This document shows positions 55,383 through 64,000 of a stretch of DNA of 64,000 bases, piece by piece (positions within the stretch are counted from its first letter, which is position 1; each line of letters begins with the position of its first letter). Location: positions 62,001-126,000 of the forward strand of contig NZ_BEWL01000006.1 in assembly GCF_002723915.1 (NCBI RefSeq), read 5' to 3'. A model generated the notes under the pieces. That model saw only the letters and a program-made list of their open reading frames with translations, had not been told where the DNA came from and made no database searches. This DNA comes from Gluconobacter albidus (GTDB taxonomy: Bacteria > Pseudomonadota > Alphaproteobacteria > Acetobacterales > Acetobacteraceae). A program made the position numbers and the translations under genes.

Positions 55383-57337
55383 CAGAACCCGAACTCCACC
55401 TTGCCGCTGTTGCTCGCGCCGAGGTTACGGTAGCGGGCCAGCGCGGTGAGTGGGAAAAACTGCTTGTAGCCATGATAACGCAGGTAGAATACCTTCGGGA
55501 AACCGACGGCATTATAGGCGTCTTCCTGCCACTCTCCCTTGTCGTCCTGCTGGGACACGAGATACGCTACACCGCGCTTGACGGCTTCGCTCTCGCGGCG
55601 CCCGACCGCCATAAGCGCCAGAACGGCCCAGGCTGTCTGGGAGGGCAGGCTCTTGTTGTACATGCCTGCCGTGCCGCCTTCATAGGTCGCACAGTCTTCA
55701 CCCCAGCCGCCATCAGGACGCTGGACGCTTTCGAGCCAGTTTACAGCGCGCAGAACCATCGGATCGTCATGTGGCACACCGGCGATGTTCAGCGCGCACA
55801 GGACAGACCAGGTCCCATAGATGTAGTTCGTGCCCCAACGGCCGAACCAGCAGCCTTCCGGTTCCTGTTCAGAGCGCAGATACTCCAGTGCCTTGAGAAT
55901 GACAGGACGGTCGTCCGGATCGCCGAGCTGGGCTAGAAAGGAAATGCAGCGGGCCGAGACGTCGGCCGTCGGCGGGTCCAGAAGGGCGCCGTGATCCGAG
56001 AACGGGATGTGGTTGAGCAGTTCAAGATCGTTGTCGATATCGAACGCACCCCAGCCACCATTGGTGCTCTGCATGCCGATGATCCATTCCCGAGCGCGCG
56101 CGATCGCCTCGCGGCTGCCTTCGGGATCAACACGATGCAGCAGCATGCCGACGACGGCGGTATCATCGACGTCAGGGTAGTAGTCGTTCTCGTACTGGAA
56201 CGCCCAGCCACCGGGGCGCAGGTCAGGTGTGTTGATGGCCCAGTCGCCCTTGACGTTCAGGATCTGGCGCTCCCGAAGCCATTCGGCACTCTTTTTCAGG
56301 GCCGCAAGCGTTTCTTCATGCTTTGTCCCGGCGGGACCGGACGCGGCTTCAATCATCGCAAGGCCAGACAGGCCGGTATCCCAGACGGGCGAGACGCAGG
56401 GCTGGCAATAGATTTCATCGCCATGATCCACCAGAAGATCCTGAACGGCCTCCCATGCGGTCATGGCGCGTGGATCGCTATCGGGGACACCCTGCGCGCG
56501 GTACATCATCACGACATTCGCCATGGCGGGATAAATGGCACCCAGCCCTCCCCGGCTCAGACGCGGCTCTATGAAGTCGCTGGCGGCTTTCAGGGCTTTT
56601 TTATGCACGCTCTGTGGAATGAGTGGCAGAACAGGACGCAGGGCGGAGTCCAGATGCTTGAAAAAGCGCCCCCATACCGAACGGTACGGACCGCGGATCC
56701 AGTCCGTGACTTCTGAAGGCGGCTTGACGAAGAGTTCCTGCACATGGATGCCATGCGGATTGATGGCTTTGGGGCGGAGCGCATTGAGAACCAGAAGCGG
56801 CGCAATCACGGCCCGCGACCAGTAAGACATGTTCCAGACCGAGAAAAACGCCTTGCGTGGCAAGAGCATGAGCTCAACCGGCATCACGGGCGTTGCTTCC
56901 CAGGGGACTTCCCCGAACAGGGCAAGCTGGATCCGCGTGAACACATTCGTCCGCGCCGCGCCGCCGTGGTCGAGAATGGCCTCACGGGCAATCCGCATAT
57001 GGGGTGCATTGATGTCATCGCCGATTGCCTTGAGGGCGAAATAGGCTTTTACGGTCGCCGAGAGGTCGAAGCCGCCATCATGATAAAGCGGCCATCCGCC
57101 ATGATCGCCTTGGATGCGGCGCAGATATACGCCGATCTTGGCCTGTTTTTCCGGATCTATCCGGTCGAGATAGTGTTCGAGCAGGACATACTCGGCGGGG
57201 ATCGTTGCATCCGCTTCGAGTTCGTAGACCCAGTGTCCGTCTGATTTCTGCTTCCCGCCCAGCGCGGTCTGCGCGCCTTCGATGGCATAGTTGATCTCAT
57301 CGGGTTCGACCGATTGACGGGACAAGGTTTCGCTCAC
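55382..57337 (-). CDS. shc: Squalene-hopene cyclase
   Basis: A 651-residue monotopic membrane enzyme that cyclises squalene to hopene/hopanol. The catalytic DVDDTAVVG motif is at Asp389-Asp392, and QW-type repeats are visible (for example QRPDGGWGEDCATYEGG and QSTNGGWGAFD). The start is GTG at 57337, preceded by a perfect AGGAGG five bases upstream; an in-frame ATG at 57376 would add 13 residues. Its stop overlaps hpnG. Confidence 0.97.
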   Translation of the reverse strand: MSETLSRQSVEPDEINYAIEGAQTALGGKQKSDGHWVYELEADATIPAEYVLLEHYLDRIDPEKQAKIGVYLRRIQGDHGGWPLYHDGGFDLSATVKAYFALKAIGDDINAPHMRIAREAILDHGGAARTNVFTRIQLALFGEVPWEATPVMPVELMLLPRKAFFSVWNMSYWSRAVIAPLLVLNALRPKAINPHGIHVQELFVKPPSEVTDWIRGPYRSVWGRFFKHLDSALRPVLPLIPQSVHKKALKAASDFIEPRLSRGGLGAIYPAMANVVMMYRAQGVPDSDPRAMTAWEAVQDLLVDHGDEIYCQPCVSPVWDTGLSGLAMIEAASGPAGTKHEETLAALKKSAEWLRERQILNVKGDWAINTPDLRPGGWAFQYENDYYPDVDDTAVVGMLLHRVDPEGSREAIARAREWIIGMQSTNGGWGAFDIDNDLELLNHIPFSDHGALLDPPTADVSARCISFLAQLGDPDDRPVILKALEYLRSEQEPEGCWFGRWGTNYIYGTWSVLCALNIAGVPHDDPMVLRAVNWLESVQRPDGGWGEDCATYEGGTAGMYNKSLPSQTAWAVLALMAVGRRESEAVKRGVAYLVSQQDDKGEWQEDAYNAVGFPKVFYLRYHGYKQFFPLTALARYRNLGASNSGKVEFGF

Positions 57338-57449
57338 GCGATCCTCCTTTTCCAGAATATCAGAATAGATCAGCATTGTTCGGCTCTTCCGACGCAGGCA
57401 GTCCTCAAAGTCGGGAGCTGTGTTACAATCATGACAGGATGATCGCTCA

Positions 57450-58745
57450 TCACGATCCCGTGTTCTCTGCAGCGGAACGGAAGCCCAGAGCGGCGACAGC
57501 CTGAAGTCCGGACTGGATGGAGCCTTCGATCGTGGAGGGCAGTCCGGTATCCGTCCAGTCTCCGGCCAGCGCCAGATTGACGAGATCGGTTCTCGCTCCC
57601 GGACGCAGGAGGTTCTGTTCCGGTGTTGCAGCGAATGTTGCGCGCTTTTCCCACACCAGACGCGAGGGTGGCATGGCGACCGGTAGTGACTGCGACAGGA
57701 CGGGATCGAGAGCGCGTCGGATTTCCGACCAGATCGTGGCCAGAAGTTCGCTGTTGCTGCGGTCGGCGTAGCGGTTGGCGGCACTGACGGTGACGGACAG
57801 GATATCCCCTTTCAGGAAGATCCATTCCGAAATACCACCGACCAGTCCCACAAAGCCTGCCTGCGCAACGACGCCCCGGGCTTCAACTTTTGCCGGAAGA
57901 CGGAAATGGGCGTTGGCAATGCTCTCAAAAGCATCCGGAGCAATCAGTCCCGGAAGCAGGGACTGTGCTACAGGTCCCGGAACAGCCATGATGACCTGAT
58001 CTTCGGGACCGAGTTCAATCCGCCCTTCACCGGTTTCCAACGCCGTGGCGCGCCCGTTCTGCTGTTCGATGGCGCTGATGCGGACGCCTGTGCGCACATC
58101 ACCGTGAAAGCGCCTGAGATAGGCTACTGCCGGATCAATCAAGGTTTCGGACAGGCCGACCGCCGGGAACCACGGGCAGCAGGCCATGCCACCTTTGGCG
58201 AGAGATTTGCGGATCACGTTGCCGAGCAGTTTCGCACTACCGGTATGGATATCCGTATTGAGAACCGAGATGGCAAAGGGGATTAGCAGCCGGCGACTGA
58301 GTTGCCCGGAACTGAGACAGGTGTCCACGGTCGTCCTGTCACCCGCACGCAAAAAGCGTCCCAAAGCGGTGAGTTCGGACAGTTTCATGCCCGGAACACG
58401 CCGCCCACCCGGAAGAGCCCAGAAGGGGAGCTTTCCTTTCGACAGGCGCAGCGTCCAGGCGAGGCTGTCTTCCAGATCGTAATACGGAAAGATTGGCAGT
58501 CCCGGACCGGTCAGGGTGTGGCGTGCGCCGATGATGTCCAGATAGCGGAACGTCAGGTCGTTCGACGACAGGATCAGGTGGTTGCCGTTATCAATGCGGG
58601 CATCAAGGGAACGGTCGTGAAAGGAACGCGCCCGACCGCCGCAGGCCGGCCCTGATTCGTAAACGGTGACGCGGGCCTGTGCCGCGAGTTCGATTGCGGC
58701 GGAGAGGCCTGCCAGACCACCGCCGATGATGTGGACGTGGCTCAT
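57450..58745 (-). CDS. hpnE: HpnE, hydroxysqualene dehydroxylase (FAD)
   Basis: A 431-residue amine-oxidase-type flavoprotein beginning IIGGGLAGLSAAIELA with the FAD dinucleotide site, and DNGNHLILSSND typical of HpnE. It reduces hydroxysqualene to squalene in the HpnD-HpnC-HpnE route. It starts 3 bases after the hpnD stop, and 112 bases separate it from shc. The C-terminal LALAGDWTDTGLPSTIEGS is the second FAD contact. Confidence 0.95.
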   Translation of the reverse strand: MSHVHIIGGGLAGLSAAIELAAQARVTVYESGPACGGRARSFHDRSLDARIDNGNHLILSSNDLTFRYLDIIGARHTLTGPGLPIFPYYDLEDSLAWTLRLSKGKLPFWALPGGRRVPGMKLSELTALGRFLRAGDRTTVDTCLSSGQLSRRLLIPFAISVLNTDIHTGSAKLLGNVIRKSLAKGGMACCPWFPAVGLSETLIDPAVAYLRRFHGDVRTGVRISAIEQQNGRATALETGEGRIELGPEDQVIMAVPGPVAQSLLPGLIAPDAFESIANAHFRLPAKVEARGVVAQAGFVGLVGGISEWIFLKGDILSVTVSAANRYADRSNSELLATIWSEIRRALDPVLSQSLPVAMPPSRLVWEKRATFAATPEQNLLRPGARTDLVNLALAGDWTDTGLPSTIEGSIQSGLQAVAALGFRSAAENTGS

Positions 58746-58748
58746 GGG

Positions 58749-59624
58749 TTACTTCACATACGCTGCGAGGGTACGAAGCTGTCTCAAAGGTTTGGAGACT
58801 TTCGGGGCGATATCCGGTGTTTTCCAGCCGCGCTTTTGCAGGGCCAACAGGATGGGCGCGTAGGAAGCGGCCATCATGCGTGCCGGACGCATTGCGGTGC
58901 TGTTGCACAGCTGCATGGCCTTCCGCGCTTCCCGAAAATGGTCCCGTGCCCGCTGGGCAAGGATGCGCCCAACCTGATCCAGCCCATGAGCGTACAGAGC
59001 TTCTTGCGGATTTTTCGGGACATCGAACCGGGTCAGGAGTTCGGAGGGAAGATACAGCCTGTCCCGGCCTGCATCTTCGGCGATATCGCGCAGAATATTG
59101 GTGAGCTGAAGGGCGCGTCCCAGATGATAGGCAACACGCCGGGCATTGTCTGACGAATCTCCGAACACACAGACGGACAAGCGTCCGACAGCCGATGCCA
59201 CGCGGTCGCAATACAGATCCAGCGTCGCTTCGTCCGGTGCCACGATCGGTGCCCCACAATCCATCGCCATTCCGTCGATGACGTCATGGAAATCTTGAGG
59301 CTGAAGCTGGTAACGGTGGATCGCCACGATCAGCACCCGATCCAGTGCATCTGTCGCCAAGCCTTCATAGAGGCCGTCAACACGGCGATGCCAGTCCTGA
59401 AGGGCGGCCATGGGGTCTGCAACGCCTGCATCGCCATCGGCGATGTCGTCCACCTGACGACAGAAGGCATAGACTGCGAACATCGCCTGACGACGGTCTG
59501 CCGGGAGAATGCGCATCCCCCGGGCAAAGGACGTCCCCGAAGCGGTGACGATCCGTTCGACATGATCCAGATCGGCCTGCGCGCAGGGAAGACCTGAAGA
59601 AGCGCGCATCCTGCTGAAAACCAT
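58749..59624 (-). CDS. hpnD: HpnD, presqualene diphosphate synthase
   Basis: A 291-residue trans-isoprenyl diphosphate synthase of the squalene/phytoene synthase family. The first Asp-rich motif is in CRQVDDIADG, the second in LTNILRDIAEDAG. ARGMRILPADRRQAMFAVYAF is the N-terminal block. It joins two farnesyl diphosphates into presqualene diphosphate. It begins the hpnD-hpnE-shc-hpnG unit and is divergent from the cupin gene. Confidence 0.95.
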   Translation of the reverse strand: MVFSRMRASSGLPCAQADLDHVERIVTASGTSFARGMRILPADRRQAMFAVYAFCRQVDDIADGDAGVADPMAALQDWHRRVDGLYEGLATDALDRVLIVAIHRYQLQPQDFHDVIDGMAMDCGAPIVAPDEATLDLYCDRVASAVGRLSVCVFGDSSDNARRVAYHLGRALQLTNILRDIAEDAGRDRLYLPSELLTRFDVPKNPQEALYAHGLDQVGRILAQRARDHFREARKAMQLCNSTAMRPARMMAASYAPILLALQKRGWKTPDIAPKVSKPLRQLRTLAAYVK

Positions 59625-59719
59625 GTCTGTCCCCTGTCTCGTTTCAGAAGATCAGGGTTCTAGCCCCAAATCCCATCAACACAAAGATGACCTGAACGGA
59701 AAGGATTGCCCTGCGTTAA

Positions 59720-59741
59720 GGTGATGCCAAAAGGCAACACC
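59720..59741 (+). repeat. Hairpin in the leader of the cupin gene
   Basis: GGTGATGCC and GGCAACACC pair (one mismatch) around AAAA, ending 6 bases before the AGGAG ribosome-binding site. Possible translational control; no known riboswitch was recognised. Confidence 0.45.
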
Positions 59742-59760
59742 CCAAAAGGAGTCTTGCGCC

Positions 59761-60234
59761 ATGCGTTTCCCTTTCCTGAAAAGCTTCGTCCTTCTTGCCG
59801 GAGTGCTCGCTGGAGGCGGATTTTCCATGTCCATCGCTGCCGCCCAGACATCGTCGCCCACAACGGCAAGCGGGCACGCCGACCACCTTCTGGCTGACGA
59901 TCATTCCTGGAATGGCACGCCCTATGAGCATTATCCGACGACGCGTCCGATGCTCAGCATGATCCGGCTGACCATTCCCGCGCATTCCGCCCTTCCCTGG
60001 CATGTTCATCCATATCCTAATGCGGGGTATGTGCTGGAGGGAACGCTCACGATCGAGGATCGGCAGAGTGGCAAAAAGCGGACGTTCCATCAGGGCGAAG
60101 CCTTTGCGGAATCGGTCAACGATGTTCACCGTGGCGTAACGGGTGACAGCCAGACGGTCCTTCTGTTGACCTATGCCGGCTCTCCCGGAAAGCCGACGTC
60201 CATTCCCCTGCCCGGCCAGCAGAAAGAATACTGA
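59761..60234 (+). CDS. Exported cupin-domain protein
   Basis: A 157-residue protein with a Sec signal (FVLLAGVLAGGGFSM, cleavage after AAA near residue 28). The cupin motifs are LPWHVHPYPNAGYVLEGTLTI (two His) and HQGEAFAESVNDVHRG (Glu/His), so a metal site is likely. AGGAG lies 9 bases before the ATG. It sits on the plus strand inside the hpn locus, followed by the Tat-signal aminotransferase gene. Function unknown. Confidence 0.85.
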   Translation: MRFPFLKSFVLLAGVLAGGGFSMSIAAAQTSSPTTASGHADHLLADDHSWNGTPYEHYPTTRPMLSMIRLTIPAHSALPWHVHPYPNAGYVLEGTLTIEDRQSGKKRTFHQGEAFAESVNDVHRGVTGDSQTVLLLTYAGSPGKPTSIPLPGQQKEY

Positions 60235-60314
60235 AAATATCTTCCGGCGTGCTTTGACAGGGAAAACGTTTCGGAACTAACATGTTCCGGCCCTAGTCTG
60301 GAGTATGGCCCCTA

Positions 60315-61484
60315 ATGACCAGTCCCCTCTCTCCCGCCGCCCGCAGCGACCTTCTTGCCCGGGGGTATTCCCGGCGCAGCTTCGGACGCATTGCCACGCT
60401 TCTGGCCGCAGGCGCGACCGTAAAGGCCCTGACAGGCTCTGCCCGCGCGGACATTCTTCCGTCCGGGGTCAATTTCGAGGGCGTCACGCGCCTTGGCAGT
60501 AATGAATGCTGGACGGGTCCCTTCCCGGAAGCCGCGCAGGCTGGTGCATCCTCGGTTTTCCAGAGTAACCGCTACGATCCGACCGGTCATATGCGTGATG
60601 ATCTCATCAAGGCGGCTTCGGATGTCGAAGGGATTCCCCAGACCCATGTCATGACATGGTGTGGCTCGTCCGATCCGCTGGCACGTGCCATCGTCACGTT
60701 CTGCTCCCCCACCCGCGGGCTTGTGACGGCGGACCCAAGCTATGAAGCCGGATGGGTCGCCGCGGACTGGCTGAAAATCCCTCTGGCACGCGTCCCTCTG
60801 TCCGCAAAGAACGGGTACAAGACGGATGTCCGCGCCATGCTGGCCGCTGATCCCAATGCGGGCGTCTACTATATCTGCTCTCCCAACAATCCGACCGGCA
60901 CGCTGACGCCGCTGCGCGATATTGCGTGGCTGGTCGAGAACAAGCCCAAGGGTTCGGTTGTGCTGGTGGATGAGGCTTACATCCATTTCTCGAATGCCCC
61001 GAGCGCGGTTGAACTGGTTGCAAAGAACAAGGACGTTGTTGTCCTCAGGACGTTCTCAAAAATGTTTGCCATGGCGGGAATGCGTCTTGGCCTGACATTT
61101 GCCCGACCTGACCTGCATGAGAGCATGATGCGTTATGATGGCAAAAGTGCCACCGCGATGCTTCCGGTCCCGGCCATGGCCTGCGGCACGATGAGCCTGA
61201 CCATGAAATCGGCCATTGCAGCCCGCCGGGAAGAAATGATTGCCGCCCGCAACATGACGTTCCAGCACCTGCGCAAGCGCGGCATCCACTTCATCCCCTC
61301 CGATGCGAACATGTTCATCATCGACTGGAAGAAGCCGGCCGCGCCCATCAAGGATGCTTTCCTGAAGCAGAATGTCCTGATCGGGCGCTCATGGCCCGTC
61401 TGGCCAAATGCTTCGCGGATTACGGTCGGCTCCATGGATGAAATGAAGACCTTCTGTACCGTACTGGACCAGATTTATACCTGA
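60315..61484 (+). CDS. Class I/II PLP aminotransferase with Tat-type signal (HisC-like)
   Basis: A 389-residue fold-type I aminotransferase resembling histidinol-phosphate aminotransferase. CSPNNPTGT (190-196), VDEAYI (Asp219), RTFSKMFAMAGMRLG with the PLP Lys249 and Arg257 are all intact. The N-terminus has a twin-arginine motif YSRRSFGR (Arg20-Arg21), a hydrophobic stretch and an ARA-D cleavage site near residue 45, which is unusual for this family. It follows the cupin gene by 80 bases. Substrate unknown; histidine synthesis is unlikely for an exported enzyme. Confidence 0.88.
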   Translation: MTSPLSPAARSDLLARGYSRRSFGRIATLLAAGATVKALTGSARADILPSGVNFEGVTRLGSNECWTGPFPEAAQAGASSVFQSNRYDPTGHMRDDLIKAASDVEGIPQTHVMTWCGSSDPLARAIVTFCSPTRGLVTADPSYEAGWVAADWLKIPLARVPLSAKNGYKTDVRAMLAADPNAGVYYICSPNNPTGTLTPLRDIAWLVENKPKGSVVLVDEAYIHFSNAPSAVELVAKNKDVVVLRTFSKMFAMAGMRLGLTFARPDLHESMMRYDGKSATAMLPVPAMACGTMSLTMKSAIAARREEMIAARNMTFQHLRKRGIHFIPSDANMFIIDWKKPAAPIKDAFLKQNVLIGRSWPVWPNASRITVGSMDEMKTFCTVLDQIYT

Positions 61485-61513
61485 TCCGCTTCGAAAAGCC
61501 CTGCCATGACGGT

Positions 61514-62377
61514 TCAGCCGACGGCAGGGAAATAGCGCAGGGCCCGGAACAGGGCTTTTGCACCATCCGCTTTCGTCAGGGCGACACGTTCCAGCAACGG
61601 GTCCTGACGGCGCAGACGCGCCGTCAGGATGTGGCATAGTTCCACAATGACTGCAGATTCCAGCCGCATCCGCCGATCTCGGACGAGTAGCGGCAGAATC
61701 CTGGCGTTTCTGTTGAGGACATCCACACCGTCCAGCATCCGGTTGAATACGCGACGGATGCCCGGTTTGCTGCGGACCAGACGCAGATCATCCAGACAGA
61801 CGCCTTCTTCTTCCAGCCATGGTAGCGGGACATAGCACCGGTCCAGATCTTTCAGGTCCCCGGCGACATCCTGAAGATGATTGATGACCTGCAGTGAAGA
61901 GCAGAGTGCATCGGATGGTGCGAGTGTTTCCTCCGCCTCGCCATGCAGCAGGAGCAGAAATCGCCCCACAGGGTTGGCGGAATACCTGCAGTAATGTAGC
62001 AGTTCGTCCCAGCTTTCGTAACGGTTCTTTTCGGCATCCATGCAGAAGGCTTCGAGAAGATCCGTCGCCGTTTCCAGAGGGACACCGGTCTGGAGCAGAA
62101 CGTCGCGAAGTTTGACTGCTGTCTGCGCGTCTGCGCGCTGAGGAGCTGTGATTTCCCCGCGGATAACGGCTGCCATGCCCCGAAGCCGCGCAATTTTTTC
62201 GGGCGGCGTCAGCTCGGTCGTGTCCACCATGTCATCCGCGACACGCGCGAAGTTATAATAGGTGTGAACGTAAGGCCGGAGACGCGGGGCGATCAGGAAT
62301 GAACCAACGGGAAAATTTTCGTCGGATTTGCCTTTGGCGGAGGTGACGTCTTTCGTCCCCCAGATGTTGTCTGTCAC
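61514..62377 (-). CDS. hpnC: HpnC, hydroxysqualene synthase
   Basis: A 287-residue squalene/phytoene synthase-family protein. The Asp-rich motifs are FARVADDMVDT and INHLQDVAGDLKDLDRCY. HpnC converts presqualene diphosphate to hydroxysqualene. The start is GTG at 62377 overlapping the hpnB stop (GTGA). A CCCTGCC/GGCAGGG inverted repeat (61499-61529) spans its stop, between it and the convergent aminotransferase gene. Confidence 0.95.
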   Translation of the reverse strand: MTDNIWGTKDVTSAKGKSDENFPVGSFLIAPRLRPYVHTYYNFARVADDMVDTTELTPPEKIARLRGMAAVIRGEITAPQRADAQTAVKLRDVLLQTGVPLETATDLLEAFCMDAEKNRYESWDELLHYCRYSANPVGRFLLLLHGEAEETLAPSDALCSSLQVINHLQDVAGDLKDLDRCYVPLPWLEEEGVCLDDLRLVRSKPGIRRVFNRMLDGVDVLNRNARILPLLVRDRRMRLESAVIVELCHILTARLRRQDPLLERVALTKADGAKALFRALRYFPAVG

Positions 62378-63516
62378 GATGTTTCATCCGTGTAGGAACG
62401 ATTTTTCCAGCGCACACCAACACCACGATGATGGTCGATGGCCGAGCCGATGGTTGCTGCCATGTAGAAGGCCGCAACAAGCGGAAGGGGAATAGCACGC
62501 CACAACGGCAGGCCAAAGCGGCGAAGCGTGGGCACGAATGTTAGGCACGATACGAGATAGGTCAGAAGTCCGATCCGCCGTTCCCGCCCCTTGCCAAACA
62601 GTGCCAGCCCGATAGGAAGCAGCCAGATCATCGCCAGACCAACGATCGTCGCCAGGAGTAGAGCCGGAGAATATCGCAGCTGCACATAGGCCGTGCGGGC
62701 AATCATATGCCAGACATCCTTCATGCCGCGATACGGCCTGACGGACCATGCCAGCGCACTGTGTCCCAGATAGAGCCGCCCTCCCGATCGCTTGATATGA
62801 GCGGCCAGAGTACAGTCATCAATTAGTGCGCCACGGAGTGCCTTGATGCCTCCGATCCGTTCCAGTGCCCGGCGACGCAGGAGAATGGTTCCTCCAGCAG
62901 CCCCCGCAATACGGGAACGTTCGCTGGCAATGCGCGAAAACGGATAAAGCATGGCAAAGAAATAGACGAAAGCGGGAACAAGAAAGCGTTCCGCACTGCT
63001 TTCGCAGTTCAGCGCTACCATTTCCGAGACAAGATCCAGATCGTCTTCGCGCGCCTTGGCCACCAGAGAGGCGAGATGCTCTGGCGCATGCATGATATCG
63101 GCATCGGTCAGGAGGACATACCCATAAGGGCCAATCCGCGTCAGCGCCTCCTGTTCTCCCTGGTGGACGGCCCAGAGCTTGCCGCTCCATCCCGCAGGGC
63201 GCTTGGCGCCCGTTATGACCGTCAGCCGCCCGTGCGGATCAGGCAATGCGCGGGCGATGTCGCCCGTGTCATCCGTGCTCTCGTCATCAATGAGGATAAC
63301 GGACACCTTGCCGTCATAGTCCTGTTCCAGAAGAGACGTCAGGCAGGCTCCGATGGACTCGGCCTCGTCCCGTGCAGGAATGACGATCGCAACATCCGGG
63401 GCGGCAGCCGGCATGGGCTTAGGGTCGAGAATAGGGCCTTTCTGCCAGAAATTCCCATGGAACAGCGAAAGATAGACCCAGGCTCCCAGACTGGTCAGTG
63501 CGGTTCCAAACAGCAT
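62374..63516 (-). CDS. hpnB: HpnB, hopanoid-associated glycosyltransferase (GT2)
   Basis: A 380-residue family 2 glycosyltransferase with an N-terminal helix (ALTSLGAWVYLSLF), PARDEAESIGACLTSLLEQDY and the DDESTDD metal motif, DADIMH as the second Asp-x-Asp region, and two or three C-terminal membrane helices. Its name comes from the conserved place in hopanoid loci; its acceptor is not established. The ATG overlaps the hpnA stop (TAATG). Confidence 0.93.
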   Translation of the reverse strand: MLFGTALTSLGAWVYLSLFHGNFWQKGPILDPKPMPAAAPDVAIVIPARDEAESIGACLTSLLEQDYDGKVSVILIDDESTDDTGDIARALPDPHGRLTVITGAKRPAGWSGKLWAVHQGEQEALTRIGPYGYVLLTDADIMHAPEHLASLVAKAREDDLDLVSEMVALNCESSAERFLVPAFVYFFAMLYPFSRIASERSRIAGAAGGTILLRRRALERIGGIKALRGALIDDCTLAAHIKRSGGRLYLGHSALAWSVRPYRGMKDVWHMIARTAYVQLRYSPALLLATIVGLAMIWLLPIGLALFGKGRERRIGLLTYLVSCLTFVPTLRRFGLPLWRAIPLPLVAAFYMAATIGSAIDHHRGVGVRWKNRSYTDETS

Positions 63517-64000
63517 TATTTCATCCGTCCATGCTGACGGAACCAGACGATCGCATCTGTCACGGCATCGCGGGCCGGGCGTGGGGTGTATCCGAGTTCC
63601 CGTCTGGCCTTGTCGGACGAGAAGAACATCAGCTTTTTGGACATGGCGAGCGTTTCGCGCGTGACCCGCGGTTCAATGCCGAACCCGCGTGCCAGCCATT
63701 CGGACACAAGGGCTACGGGATAGAGCCAAGACTGCTTGAGTTTGATTGCTGGTGGCTTCACCCCAGCAATCTGACTGACCATGCGGAAAAGATCCCCCAG
63801 CATGATGTTTTCGCCGCCAAGGATATATTTCTCGCCGATCCTGCCCCGTTCCAGAGCCAGAGCATGTCCTTCCGCGACGTCATCGACATGCACGATGTTC
63901 AAACCCGTCTCGACATAGGCCGGCATGTTTCCGCTGGCGCAGTCGAGAACCATCTGCCCTGTGGGTGTCGGCTTGATATCCCGCGGGCCGACGGGGGTGG
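63516..64000 (-). CDS. hpnA: HpnA, hopanoid-associated NAD-dependent sugar epimerase (5' part outside window)
   Basis: The last 160 or so residues of an extended short-chain dehydrogenase. The segment PVGPRDIKPTPTG at the window edge and NIVHVDDVAEGHALALERG are typical of HpnA/dihydroflavonol reductase-like enzymes. The N-terminal Rossmann domain lies beyond base 64000. Its role in hopanoid side-chain synthesis is inferred from context in many genomes. Confidence 0.9.
   Translation of the reverse strand, partial: TPVGPRDIKPTPTGQMVLDCASGNMPAYVETGLNIVHVDDVAEGHALALERGRIGEKYILGGENIMLGDLFRMVSQIAGVKPPAIKLKQSWLYPVALVSEWLARGFGIEPRVTRETLAMSKKLMFFSSDKARRELGYTPRPARDAVTDAIVWFRQHGRMK

Overview
The window is ordinary, gene-dense chromosome from an acetic acid bacterium (Acetobacteraceae), most likely Gluconobacter or a close relative. 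This is inferred from content: a hopanoid (hpn/shc) locus, a pyruvate dehydrogenase operon whose E1-beta carries its own lipoyl domain, a Cys-poor metal site in HemB, an alphaproteobacterial LexA box, GC-rich composition and the typical alphaproteobacterial order tpiA-secG-pyrG-kdsA-eno with ppiD-trpE divergent. No transposase, integrase, phage gene, CRISPR array or rRNA operon was seen.

Layout. 1-4 kb: the tail of a DEAD-box helicase, two coupled GT-B glycosyltransferases (one with a 15-bp in-frame tandem repeat at its N-terminus) and a zinc deacylase. 4-8.5 kb: glyA, an APC permease, hemB, a yraN gene without a standard start codon and a small exported protein. 8.7-15.2 kb: a tightly overlapping purine operon, purC-purS-(Rap1a-like)-purQ-purL-bolA-grxD, preceded by purB. 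15.2-19.2 kb: a TerC-like membrane protein, a lytic transglycosylase, a CinA/PncC amidase and a small His/Pro-rich exported protein. 18.7-25.2 kb (minus): pdhA-pdhB-pdhC-lpdA-lipA-coq10-like. 25.3-31.4 kb (minus): ppiD-trpE-trpG-trpD-trpC ending in a terminator. 31.5-37.6 kb (plus): tpiA-secG, pyrG-kdsA, eno, ftsB-like, with a DUF3429-like gene opposite. 37.6-46.9 kb: rpmG, lexA with its operator, a lipoprotein, uvrC-pgsA, a dipeptidase, xthA, an orphan OmpR-type regulator, a YkuD L,D-transpeptidase and an AT-rich GT8 gene. 47-54.7 kb: a cation/proton antiporter, a GNAT acetyltransferase, an rsmB-type methyltransferase, guaB, tRNA-Gln(CUG), ppx and rlmE. 54.7-64 kb: hpnG, shc, hpnE, hpnD, then a cupin and a Tat-signal aminotransferase on the opposite strand, then hpnC, hpnB and partial hpnA.

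How the genes work together. The hpn genes cover farnesyl diphosphate to squalene (HpnD, HpnC, HpnE), cyclisation to hopene (Shc) and side-chain processing (HpnG, with HpnA/B putative). The pur genes cover four consecutive or nearby steps of IMP synthesis and guaB leads on to GMP. The pdh/lip genes make and lipoylate pyruvate dehydrogenase. Many genes are joined by ATGA/GTGA or TGATG overlaps, so translational coupling is the rule. GTG or TTG starts are frequent (shc, hpnC, tpiA, kdsA, trpD, purS, eno, terC-like, ftsB-like).

No clearly new multi-gene system was found. The observations most worth a second look are the Tat-signal aminotransferase/cupin pair splitting the hopanoid locus, the signal-less YkuD transpeptidase, the Rap1a-like gene inside the pur operon, the 15-bp coding minisatellite, the yraN start problem and the AT-rich GT8 gene.
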